From assembly GCA_963784195.1 (NCBI GenBank), contig CAWARA010000010.1, positions 1 through 42,761 on the forward strand: a stretch of DNA of 42,761 nt. Direction: 5' to 3'. Made by a program: the position numbers and the translations under genes. Shown here piece after piece: positions 35,934 through 42,761 of this stretch. The notes under the pieces were generated by a model. That model saw nothing but the letters and a program-made list of their open reading frames with translations. It had not been told where the DNA came from and searched no databases. The stretch's first letter is position 1. The number at the start of each line of letters is the position of its first letter. This DNA comes from CAVQAH01 sp963784195 (GTDB taxonomy: Bacteria; Acidobacteriota; Vicinamibacteria; Vicinamibacterales; 2-12-FULL-66-21).

Positions 35934-38642
35934 ATGGCGTCCACATTGCGCCTTTTGATCGCTCTGCTCCTGGCTGCGTCGACCGGATCGGCCGTGACGG
36001 CGGAAGCCCGGTTGGCGGACCAATCGGAGGCGGCAACGCCAGCCATCAAACGGCCGGAGGACGCCCCGCAGCCTCGAAGGGTGCTCGCACTCTACTGGTA
36101 TGGCGCCGAGCATCCGTCCACGATCACATTCGATCAGCAGATTCAGGCGGTGTTCCAACAGCAGGCGGCGGGCGAGGTCGTGCACCATGCCGAGTACCTG
36201 GAGGCGGACCGTTTTACAGGTGAAGAACATGCGCGCATCCTGCGCGACTATTTGCGCCGGAAGTACCGTGATCGAAAGATCGATGTCCTTCTCCCCTGGG
36301 GAGCGCCGCCGCTCGAGTTTCTGCTCAAGTATCGCAACGATCTCTTCCCTGGTACACCGATCGTCTTCTACGCGTCGAGCATCGAAACGGTGAAGCACCT
36401 CGCGGCCGAGCCGCTCACGGGTGTCCTGAACCCCGCAATCTTCGAGACGACGATGGAGCTTGCGCTCAGGTTGCATCCTGACGCGACAGAGGCGTTCATC
36501 ATCAGTGGCACGGCGAGCCATGACAAGCTGATCGAGCGCGAGGCCTCACAACAGTTCGAAAAGTTCAAGAGCAGGGTGAAATTCACCTACCTGACCGACC
36601 TCAGCTACGATGAATTGCTCGCGACCGTGAGGTCTCTCCCGAGACGATCGGTCATCCTCTACGCACGAGCAACTCATGAGGATGCCGGTGTAGGCCAGCA
36701 GCCAGGCGTTGTCCTGGACGCTATCTCGCGCGCGGCCCCCGTCCCCGTCTACAGTCCCTGGAGATCGCTCCTCGGTTACGGATCCGTCGGGGGTATCGTC
36801 GACGATCCGGTGGGTGGCGCCACGAAGGCTGCGGAAATCGCCCTGCGTGTCGCCCGCGGCGCCCGGCCGCAGGATATCCCCACCGATCGCACACCCAAGA
36901 TCCCGTCCTTCGACGCGCGCCAGTTGGCCCGTTGGGGCATTCCCGAGCGCGCGCTCCCTGCCGGCAGCGTTGTCCTGTTCAAGGTGCCAACGCTCTGGTC
37001 CCAATACCGGCATTACGTGATCGGCACCAGCGTGATCCTGGCGCTGCAGACACTGCTGATCGGCATGCTGCTCGTCCAACGTACTAGACGCCGCCGCGTC
37101 GAAGCCGCGCTGCGCGAAAGCGAAGAGCGGTTCCGCCTGATGGCAGATACGGCTCCGGTGATGGTGTGGCGGTCGAATCTCGACAAGGCGTTCGACTTCT
37201 TCAATCGGCCTTGGCTCGAGTTCCGGGGGCGCTCGATGGAACAAGAGGCCGGTTCCGGATGGGTGCAGGGTGTCCATCCTGCAGACCTCGAAAAGGTCAT
37301 GGCGACTTACACGTCGTCATTCGACGGCCGTCAGCCGTTTCACATGGAGTATCGGATGCAGCGCGCTGACGGCGAGTACCGCTGGGTACTGGATTCGGGG
37401 GTTCCGCGCTTCGCCGCCGACGGCGCGTTCCAGGGGTATATCGGGTCCTGCTTCGATATCACCGAACGCCGGAATGCGACCGAGGCTCTGCTGGAGAGCG
37501 AAAGGCGCTACGCACTCGCCACGGTCGCGGCATCGGTCGGCGTGTGGGACTGGACGCTGGCGACCAGCGAGATCTGGATCGATCCGGGGCTGAAACGGGC
37601 GCTCGGGTTTGCCGATCAGGAAATCGAGAATCGTCTGGACGCCTGGCTCGAGCACGTGCATCCCGACGATGTCGGGCGGCTGCTGATGGACGCGCACAGT
37701 CACGCGCATGGCGAAACCACGTCGTTCGAGAACGAACACCGGATGATTCACCGGGACGGCAGCATTCGGTGGTTTCTCACCCGCGGATCGGCAGTGCGGC
37801 TCCCGGATGGGTCCACTGTCCGGATGACCGGCACCGATACGGACATCACGGAACGAAAGAGCGCGGAGATCAGACTCGAGGAGACGCGTCACGAGCTGGC
37901 TCGAGTGTCTCGCGTCACCACGCTCGCGCAGTTTGCGGCCGTGGTTGCGCACGAAACCAGCCAGCCGCTCAACACCATTCTGTTGAATGCCAGGGCCTGC
38001 CTGCGGTGGCTGGCGGGCACGACGCCCCCGGTCGATCATTTGCGGGCGACGCTGCAGGACATCGCGGACGCCGCCAAACAGGCGAACGAGGTGATGATTC
38101 GCAACCGCGGGATGTTCTCTCGTCGCGCGGTCGAAAAGCAGGTCATGGACATGAACGGCATCGTCCGCGACGTGATTGCGCTCGCGCGGACGCGCCTGCA
38201 CCGGAGCCGGGTCGACCTCGCGCTGAACCTCGACGATGATCTTCCCGCCATCCGCGGCGATCGCGTCGAGCTGCAACAGGTCCTGTTGAACCTGCTGCTG
38301 AACGCGATCGAGGCTGTGGAAACAGCGAACCCGCCGTCCCGGCAGATACGAGTTACCACCCGCCGTTCAGCGGACGCGCTCGTTCAGATCAGCGTTCGTG
38401 ATACCGGCATCGGTCTGCGGGGCGTCGACACGAAGAGTCTGTTCATGGCCTTCTTCACGACAAAGCCGTCGGGAACCGGGGTCGGGCTCTCGATCTGCCG
38501 GTTCATCGTCGAGGACCATGGAGGGCGTCTGTGGGCGGAAGGCAACGACGGGCCGGGCGCGACGTTCACGTTCACGATACCAACTGCCGCGCCGGTCGAG
38601 CCCAGAAAGGTCAATCAACCGCTCGGCATATCCATTCACTGA
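35934..38642 (+). CDS. Sensor histidine kinase with ABC substrate-binding-like sensor and two PAS domains
   Basis: About 902 residues. Signal peptide (TLRLLIALLLAASTGSA), then a periplasmic domain (47-345) like ABC-type sugar/tryptophan-binding proteins: RVLALYWYGAEHPSTITFDQQIQ, DVLLPWGAPPLEFLLKYR, YGSVGGIVDDPVGGATKAAEIAL. TM at 361-381, PAS-type repeats at about 395-515 and 520-645 (each ending FDITERR or TDITERK), then the H-box AAVVAHETSQPLN with His673, and the ATPase motifs NLLLNAIEAV, DTGIGL and FFTTKPSGTGVGLSI. The core is FixL-like. A TTG 24 bases upstream overlaps the receptor stop; ATG 35934 directly precedes the signal peptide and is preferred. Convergent with a FixJ-type regulator 20 bp away, the likely partner. 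Confidence 0.9.
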   Translation: MASTLRLLIALLLAASTGSAVTAEARLADQSEAATPAIKRPEDAPQPRRVLALYWYGAEHPSTITFDQQIQAVFQQQAAGEVVHHAEYLEADRFTGEEHARILRDYLRRKYRDRKIDVLLPWGAPPLEFLLKYRNDLFPGTPIVFYASSIETVKHLAAEPLTGVLNPAIFETTMELALRLHPDATEAFIISGTASHDKLIEREASQQFEKFKSRVKFTYLTDLSYDELLATVRSLPRRSVILYARATHEDAGVGQQPGVVLDAISRAAPVPVYSPWRSLLGYGSVGGIVDDPVGGATKAAEIALRVARGARPQDIPTDRTPKIPSFDARQLARWGIPERALPAGSVVLFKVPTLWSQYRHYVIGTSVILALQTLLIGMLLVQRTRRRRVEAALRESEERFRLMADTAPVMVWRSNLDKAFDFFNRPWLEFRGRSMEQEAGSGWVQGVHPADLEKVMATYTSSFDGRQPFHMEYRMQRADGEYRWVLDSGVPRFAADGAFQGYIGSCFDITERRNATEALLESERRYALATVAASVGVWDWTLATSEIWIDPGLKRALGFADQEIENRLDAWLEHVHPDDVGRLLMDAHSHAHGETTSFENEHRMIHRDGSIRWFLTRGSAVRLPDGSTVRMTGTDTDITERKSAEIRLEETRHELARVSRVTTLAQFAAVVAHETSQPLNTILLNARACLRWLAGTTPPVDHLRATLQDIADAAKQANEVMIRNRGMFSRRAVEKQVMDMNGIVRDVIALARTRLHRSRVDLALNLDDDLPAIRGDRVELQQVLLNLLLNAIEAVETANPPSRQIRVTTRRSADALVQISVRDTGIGLRGVDTKSLFMAFFTTKPSGTGVGLSICRFIVEDHGGRLWAEGNDGPGATFTFTIPTAAPVEPRKVNQPLGISIH

Positions 38643-38661
38643 TGCAGCGGCGATCGAGCCC

Positions 38662-39291
38662 TCAGTTGTCTCCGACTGAAGACGTCGCTGGCAGGCGCGA
38701 CAACAACCACACCAGCCCCGCGACTGAGTCGACCTCGAGCTTCCGCATCACGTGGCCGCGGTGCACTTTGACGGTCTTTTCACTCGTTCCGAGCTCGTAG
38801 GCGATCTGCTTGTTCAAGAGCCCCCTGGCCACGAGCTCGCACACCTGACGCTCCCGGCGGGTAAGTCGGGCGAGACGCTGGCTGCACTCCTCCTCTTCGC
38901 GAAGGCGGCGACGGCTCTCGACCGCCCTGGAAAGGGCGCGCGAAACGGCGGCGAGCAGGTCGTGTTCGTCGACCGGCTTGACGAGAAAGTCGACGGCCCC
39001 TTTGCGCATGGCCCGCGCGGTTGAAGGGACGTCACTGTCGCCGCTCAGGAACACGGTCGGTATCGTGATGCCCTTGAACGCCAGCCACTCCTGAACATCG
39101 AGCCCGCTCAGTTCAGGCATGCGCAGGTCGAGCACCAGACAAGCAGGGCCGTCATAGGGCAGCTGCTCCATGAAGAACGCCGGCGACATGAACGTCTGGA
39201 CGCGATAGCCGCTCGAGGACAGCACGCGCTCGATCGCTGTCAGCAGCGCTCGATCGTCGTCGACGACGAAGACGCAGGATTCGGACTCCAT
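38662..39291 (-). CDS. FixJ-type response regulator
   Basis: Receiver domain with acidic pocket VVDDDRALL, phosphoacceptor Asp55 in CLVLDLRMPELSG, switch residues FLSGDSDVPSTARAM and lysine in DFLVKPVDEHD; then a LuxR/NarL-type HTH (LTRRERQVCELVARGLLNKQIAYELGTSEKTVKVHRGHVMRKL). About 209 residues from ATG 39291; the frame extends 14 codons upstream without similarity. Order and size match FixJ. It lies 51 bp after the sigma-54 activator on the same strand and tail-to-tail with the FixL-like kinase. Confidence 0.93.
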   Translation of the reverse strand: MESESCVFVVDDDRALLTAIERVLSSSGYRVQTFMSPAFFMEQLPYDGPACLVLDLRMPELSGLDVQEWLAFKGITIPTVFLSGDSDVPSTARAMRKGAVDFLVKPVDEHDLLAAVSRALSRAVESRRRLREEEECSQRLARLTRRERQVCELVARGLLNKQIAYELGTSEKTVKVHRGHVMRKLEVDSVAGLVWLLSRLPATSSVGDN

Positions 39292-39342
39292 TGAGCACCA
39301 GGCAATCGTCGATGCGAGCCGCTGCGCGCGCACCGGATGTCG

Positions 39343-40377
39343 TCAGGCCACCTGTAATGGCCTGGAGGGCCTGCGCAGGACCTGCGTACGTCTCACTCCA
39401 AGTTTGCGCATGCGGCTCCGCAGTGTACTCGGCTTCAGGCCGAGTGCGCGTGCGGCCCCGCGGGGCCCCTCAATCCTCCACGCGCTGGTGCCCAGGATGC
39501 GCAGAATATGCGCTCGTTCGACGTCCGCCAGCATCGTCCCTGGCGCATCGCCGTCCGCGTCGGAGGTCTCGGATATCAGCGGCTCGAGCAGCTGGAGGGC
39601 CGAGTCGGGTGAGGTGATGATGGCCCGCTCGAGCACGTTCTCGAGCTCACGAACGTTGCCTGGCCAGTCGTACGCCGTCAGCGTCTCGAGCACCGGCCGG
39701 GGAATCGTGTCGACATGACGCTGATGTTTACGTGCGAGCCTGGTGACCAGGTGCCTGGCCAGGCCGGGCACGTCGCCCTGCCGCTCCCGGAGAGGCGGCA
39801 ACGTAATCGGGAACACGTTCAGACGGTAGTAGAGGTCGCGACGGAATCGTCCGGCCTTCACCTCGTCGATCAGGCAGCGGTTTGTCGCGGCGATGATCCG
39901 GACATCGACGCGGATGGTGCGCGGCGACCCCAGACGCTCGAATTGGCCGTGCTGGAGGATACGGAGCAGCTTGGATTGGATGTCCGCTGGCAGTTCACCG
40001 ATCTCATCGAGGAAGAGCGTCCCGCCATGCGCCAGCTCGCAGCGCCCCACCTGCGTCGATCGCGCATCGGTGAAGGCGCCCTTCTCGCGGCCGAAGAGCT
40101 CACTCTCGATCAGGGTTGCCGGAAGAGACGTGCAGTCCACGCTGACGAAACGCGCGTCGCGGCGGGGGCTGAGCAAATGGATGAGTCGCGCGGCGACCCC
40201 CTTACCGGTGCCGGTCTCGCCGAGCAGGAGCACGGTCGCACTGGTGGGCGCCACCTGCTCCATTCGCATGCGCACGTAACGAAGCGTGTCACTCTCGCCG
40301 ACGAAGTCGACCGGTTCATCATCGGGCGCCGACTCTCCGAGTGGTCCCTGATGTGATTGAAAAGATCCCAGTCTCAT
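39343..40377 (-). CDS. Sigma-54-dependent transcriptional activator with GAFTDA loop
   Basis: 344 residues. Short N-terminus, Walker A GETGTGKG (53-60), the sigma-54 contact loop at 100-105 reading GAFTDA in place of GAFTGA, Walker B HGGTLFLDEIGELP, IIAATNRCL, YYRLNVFPITLPPLRER, WPGNVRELENVLERAI, and a Fis-type HTH (GAARALGLKPSTLRSRMRKLGV). Like the activator at 18490 it has no receiver or other large sensor domain. ATG 40377 has GGAGG five bases upstream. The loop substitution could reduce sigma-54 contact, but this variant may be tolerated in some subfamilies. Precedes the FixJ gene, so the two may be co-transcribed. Confidence 0.9.
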   Translation of the reverse strand: MRLGSFQSHQGPLGESAPDDEPVDFVGESDTLRYVRMRMEQVAPTSATVLLLGETGTGKGVAARLIHLLSPRRDARFVSVDCTSLPATLIESELFGREKGAFTDARSTQVGRCELAHGGTLFLDEIGELPADIQSKLLRILQHGQFERLGSPRTIRVDVRIIAATNRCLIDEVKAGRFRRDLYYRLNVFPITLPPLRERQGDVPGLARHLVTRLARKHQRHVDTIPRPVLETLTAYDWPGNVRELENVLERAIITSPDSALQLLEPLISETSDADGDAPGTMLADVERAHILRILGTSAWRIEGPRGAARALGLKPSTLRSRMRKLGVRRTQVLRRPSRPLQVA

Positions 40378-40690
40378 AACGCCTCCGGATCGACCGTTTA
40401 CCCCGCAGGTTGTTGGCCGAGGTCAAGAGGGTATCTCCGCAGCGTGCGCAGGGGCAATTGCCCGATGGTCTTATCCTTGGGGGGACCTAGTGCCTAGACA
40501 AAACTATTCATTTAACGTCAGGAGTTTCACGTCGTGTTTACACACCCGCGTGATGTCGCGGCCTGGATGACCTGTGCCGTGGCACTCCGCGAACCAGACG
40601 CCAAAGAAACCGGTTCCATCTCGCGGCACGCAGCTTGCGAGCAGCACGAGTCACTGTTATTTTCAGCCGGTGCGGAACTGAGGAGGCGCT
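40378..40690. promoter_or_regulatory. Divergent regulatory region with GGGCAATTGCCC palindrome
   Basis: A 313-bp gap between the sigma-54 activator (minus) and the YtxH gene (plus), with no gene. It contains the perfect palindrome GGGCAATTGCCC at 40452-40463 and, toward the activator, TTGACC (40420-40425) with GGGTAA 17 bases on. An AT-rich patch (CAAAACTATTCATTTAA) follows near 40498. Plausible two-way control region. Confidence 0.35.
40635..40663 (+). promoter_or_regulatory. Possible promoter of the YtxH gene
   Basis: TTGCGA (40635-40640), 17 bases, TATTTT (40658-40663), 27 bases before ATG 40691. The gene also has a strong ribosome site (GAGGAGG, about six bases before the ATG). Confidence 0.4.
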
Positions 40691-41191
40691 ATGAGCGACG
40701 AGAAACATCGTATCGAGGTGGCCCTGGACGACGACCATAAGGGAAAGCACCCCTTCGCCGTCGGAGTCCTTACGGGAGCGGCGGTCGGCGTCGGAATCGG
40801 GCTGCTGTTCGCACCACGTACGGGAGCTCAGATGCGCAAGGAGGTCGGCAACCAGTGGACGCACGTGAAAGGCTCATGCTCCACGAGCTATCACAAAGCC
40901 AAAGACGTTGCCGGCGACTGGGCCGAGCGCGGAAAGCGGGCGTATGACACCACGCGAGAGAAGGTCGTGCACAGTGCGAGCGAGACCCGGCAATACGTCC
41001 GTGAGGTCACTGACGCGGTCACGCTCAAATCGCACAATCAGCCTCGTAGCGTCGTCAAGACGGATCTGACGGTCGCGCCAGTTCGTGAGCCGTCGCGTTC
41101 AGTGGTGGCGCACTCGAGCCCATCGGGTCCGAGAGCCGCGGCCGTCACCGAGGTGCCCGTCAAGGAAGTCACCGCGAAACAAGGCGCGTGA
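40691..41191 (+). CDS. YtxH-type general-stress membrane protein
   Basis: 166 residues. A charged N-terminus (MSDEKHRIEVALDDDHKGK) leads to a glycine-rich membrane segment ending in the YtxH hallmark LLFAPRTGAQMRKEV, then an amphipathic helix (WTHVKGSCSTSYHKAKDVAGDWAERGKRAYDTTREKV) and a flexible tail. YtxH-like proteins are small stress-induced membrane proteins of unclear mechanism. AGGAGG spacing is ideal. It is convergent with the M20 peptidase, whose open frame runs back over the last 154 bp of this gene on the other strand. Confidence 0.85.
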   Translation: MSDEKHRIEVALDDDHKGKHPFAVGVLTGAAVGVGIGLLFAPRTGAQMRKEVGNQWTHVKGSCSTSYHKAKDVAGDWAERGKRAYDTTREKVVHSASETRQYVREVTDAVTLKSHNQPRSVVKTDLTVAPVREPSRSVVAHSSPSGPRAAAVTEVPVKEVTAKQGA

Positions 41192-42736
41192 GCGCCTGCG
41201 GCCCGAGCGAGGCGACGGAGTGCAGCCGCCCGCCGGGCGGCCGCCGAGCGAGAAGCGAGCGGGGGTGGGGCCCCGCGAGCATTAAGATTCGTCGCGCCAG
41301 CGACCGCCATGACCAGGATGTCCGCCCCTCGAGGGGCTTCGATCAGCAGGACTACGTGGCGGTCGCTGGCACACTCCTTCAGGTTCAGGCAGCCCCGCGT
41401 CCGTTCGCGGCCGACCATCCGTGCTGCGTACTCCTGGAAGAACAGCGCTTCAGCAATGACCGTCTTCCTGAACTCATCGAGAAGAACACGCTCGTTCGGA
41501 GCGTGAATATTGCTGAAGCCGTCCGTCGCCCCCACCAGCAGGATCTCTGCATCCGGCACTGCGGTGTGGAGCGCGTTGACGAGCGGGATCGAGCCACCGG
41601 TGGCTACGCTGACGGTCTTCCCTCCCCACGCGGAGGCCAGCGCCGTTCGGGCCGCATCGTAGGCGGGCCCTGACGTTTTGGCCGCGAACCCATTGCCGGT
41701 TGCTCCGGGCCTGACATCCAGCGAAATGCCAAACGGCCGGAGTTTCTTGAGGTAGTCGATGAGTGCCTGGCGTGCCTCGTCTGCGTCCTGCGCCGGATGG
41801 ACGCGGAGGTTGATCTTCGCACGCGCATACGGCACGACGGCGTTCACCGCCTTGTCGACCGGCAGCGCGTCCAGGCCTGTCACGGTGATCGCCGGACCAG
41901 ACCACAGCCGCTCCCCGAGGCTGCCCGTGCCGATGAACGGCATCCCTGGCTGCAGCTCCGCAAGCTCGCGGAATTCGTCTTCGCTGTACGACGCGCCTGT
42001 CCATTCTTCGCGCCTCAGACCAGGCACCACCACGTTACCCGCGTCGTCGTGCAGTGACGCAATGGCCCGCAGGAGCACGAGCAACGCATCGGGAGCCGCA
42101 CCACCATATTGACCGCTGTGCTTAGGGCCCGCGAGGGTCTTGACCTCAATCGTCACGACCGCAGTTCCACGCAGGGCGACGGTGAGTGTCGGGACACCCG
42201 GGCGCACGCTGCCCATGTCGGCGATCACCATCGCGTCACACCGAAAGCGTGCGGGGTCCAGCGGTGGGTAGGTGTTGAAGGCACTGCCCACTTCTTCCTG
42301 ACCCTCAATGACGACTTTGATCCCGACCGGCGGTTTGCCGCCGTAGGCGCGCAACGCGCCGACGTGGGCCATCACGTTCGCCTTGGAGTCTGAGGAACCT
42401 CGGCCATAGAGCGCGCCATTGCGCTCCGTGGGCTCGAACGGCGGTGACTGCCACTTCGACTCGTCACCGGCGGGCACGACATCGTAGTGCCCATAGAGCA
42501 GGACCGTCGGCGCTCCTGCGGGTGCGGGGATCCCGCCGGTGATGATCGGAAAAGTATTCGGCAGATCGAGCTGTCCGACGTTCTTCACGCCGGCATCGCG
42601 CAGCAGCTCGGCGACGAACGTGTGCGCATCGTGAACGGGATCGGTGAAAAGCCGGCTTCGGAGATCAGGGGATGCGAACCAGATCCGCGAGCTCGGATTT
42701 CAGTCGTGGCATCAGAGAATCGACGGTCTTGCCCAT
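41038..42736 (-). CDS. M20-family metallopeptidase (dipeptidase), frame-disturbed at both ends
   Basis: Zinc-dependent exopeptidase of the ArgE/DapE/carboxypeptidase G2 group. Metal ligands are in LLYGHYDVVPAGD, GRGSSDSKANV, EGQEEVGS, MVIADMGS and near the end SNIHAPNERV. The dimerisation domain lies between (TLTVALRGTAVVTIEV onward). Continuous reading starts at MKNVGQLD (42588), but the true N-terminus goes back at least to ATG 42736 (MGKTVDSLMPRLKSELADLVRIP) through two shifts at CCCC (about 42674) and TTTT (about 42656). The family fold ends near 41419 (FFQEYAAR); 126 further residues to 41038 are low-complexity and overlap YtxH, so a stop was probably lost. The gene could begin beyond the window. 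Confidence 0.85.
41225..41241. other. GC palindrome GCCGCCCG-C-CGGGCGGC
   Basis: Perfect 8-bp arms inside a GC-rich, low-complexity patch with GCGAGCGAGGCGACGG and GGGGTGGGGCCCCGCG, just after the YtxH stop. Possible transcription end for YtxH, or a repeat remnant. Confidence 0.35.
41296..41370. terminator. Long inverted repeat between YtxH and the M20 gene
   Basis: Outer arms GCCAGCGACCGCCA (41296-41309) and TGGCGGTCGCTGGC (41357-41370) match perfectly over 14 bp, and the centre holds the palindrome GCCCCTCGAGGGGC (41324-41337). The 75-bp unit sits where a two-way terminator for the convergent genes would be expected. As read it is inside the open M20 frame, which argues that frame is extended artificially. 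Confidence 0.45.
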
Positions 42737-42761
42737 CGATGCGCTGACTGCAGGGTTTTCG

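Noticed and set aside
42589..42761. M20 peptidase starting at 42588
   Set aside because: Conserved N-terminal residues (LADLVRIP, FTDPVHDAHTFVAELLRDAG) are present upstream in shifted frames, so the gene begins at or beyond 42736.

Overview
This GC-rich window most likely comes from an environmental acidobacterium, probably class Vicinamibacteria. The assignment is an inference. It rests on gene content (exosortase-type exopolysaccharide cluster, kinase-like PEGA proteins, many degenerate signalling domains), on GC-rich palindromic intergenic repeats, and on a repeat-encoded GYGGQ protein tail that I associate with that group. No rRNA, tRNA, CRISPR array or insertion sequence was seen.

Region 1 (1-20353, all minus strand) is one large exopolysaccharide/exosortase locus. 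In transcription order it holds two PilZ proteins and a sigma-54 activator; then the export machinery (Wza-type export protein, outer-membrane barrel, Wzz-type chain-length protein, ExeA-type ATPase, BY-type tyrosine kinase). After a 484-bp gap with a promoter-like site and several hairpins come a GGDEF-like protein, a polyprenyl-phosphate sugar transferase fused to a similar domain, a Gfo/Idh sugar oxidoreductase, a polysaccharide deacetylase, an exosortase whose frame runs on into a DegT/DnrJ aminotransferase, a GDP-mannose dehydrogenase (AlgD type), a GT4 glycosyltransferase, an AsnB-type amidotransferase and a Wzy-type polymerase/ligase cut by the window start. Together they make activated sugars, assemble and polymerise a glycan on a lipid carrier, and export it under cyclic-di-GMP and sigma-54 control.

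Region 2 (20354-31345) is an unusual accessory block. Two paralogous pseudokinase-TM-PEGA genes on the plus strand share a near-identical promoter block. Between them, on the minus strand, lie a nuclease-like/EVE protein and a coiled-coil-TM-RskA-like protein, plus a 250-bp palindromic MITE-like element. The second paralogue is followed by a TPR/TonB-C protein. A soluble GGDEF-like protein (motif SGDMV) closes the block. This is the best candidate for an undescribed signalling module.

Region 3 (31346-42761) holds a 3-hydroxyacyl-CoA dehydrogenase, a kynureninase-like PLP enzyme, a TonB-dependent receptor abutting a hybrid sensor kinase with an ABC-type substrate-binding sensor, a FixJ-type regulator, a second sigma-54 activator (GAFTDA loop), a YtxH-type stress protein and an M20 peptidase.

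Sequence quality matters here. About ten otherwise well-conserved genes are split by one-base frame changes, several of them extra or missing bases in G/C runs, and the first 2.4 kb is far worse. I read these as probable sequencing or assembly errors, and give merged gene coordinates.
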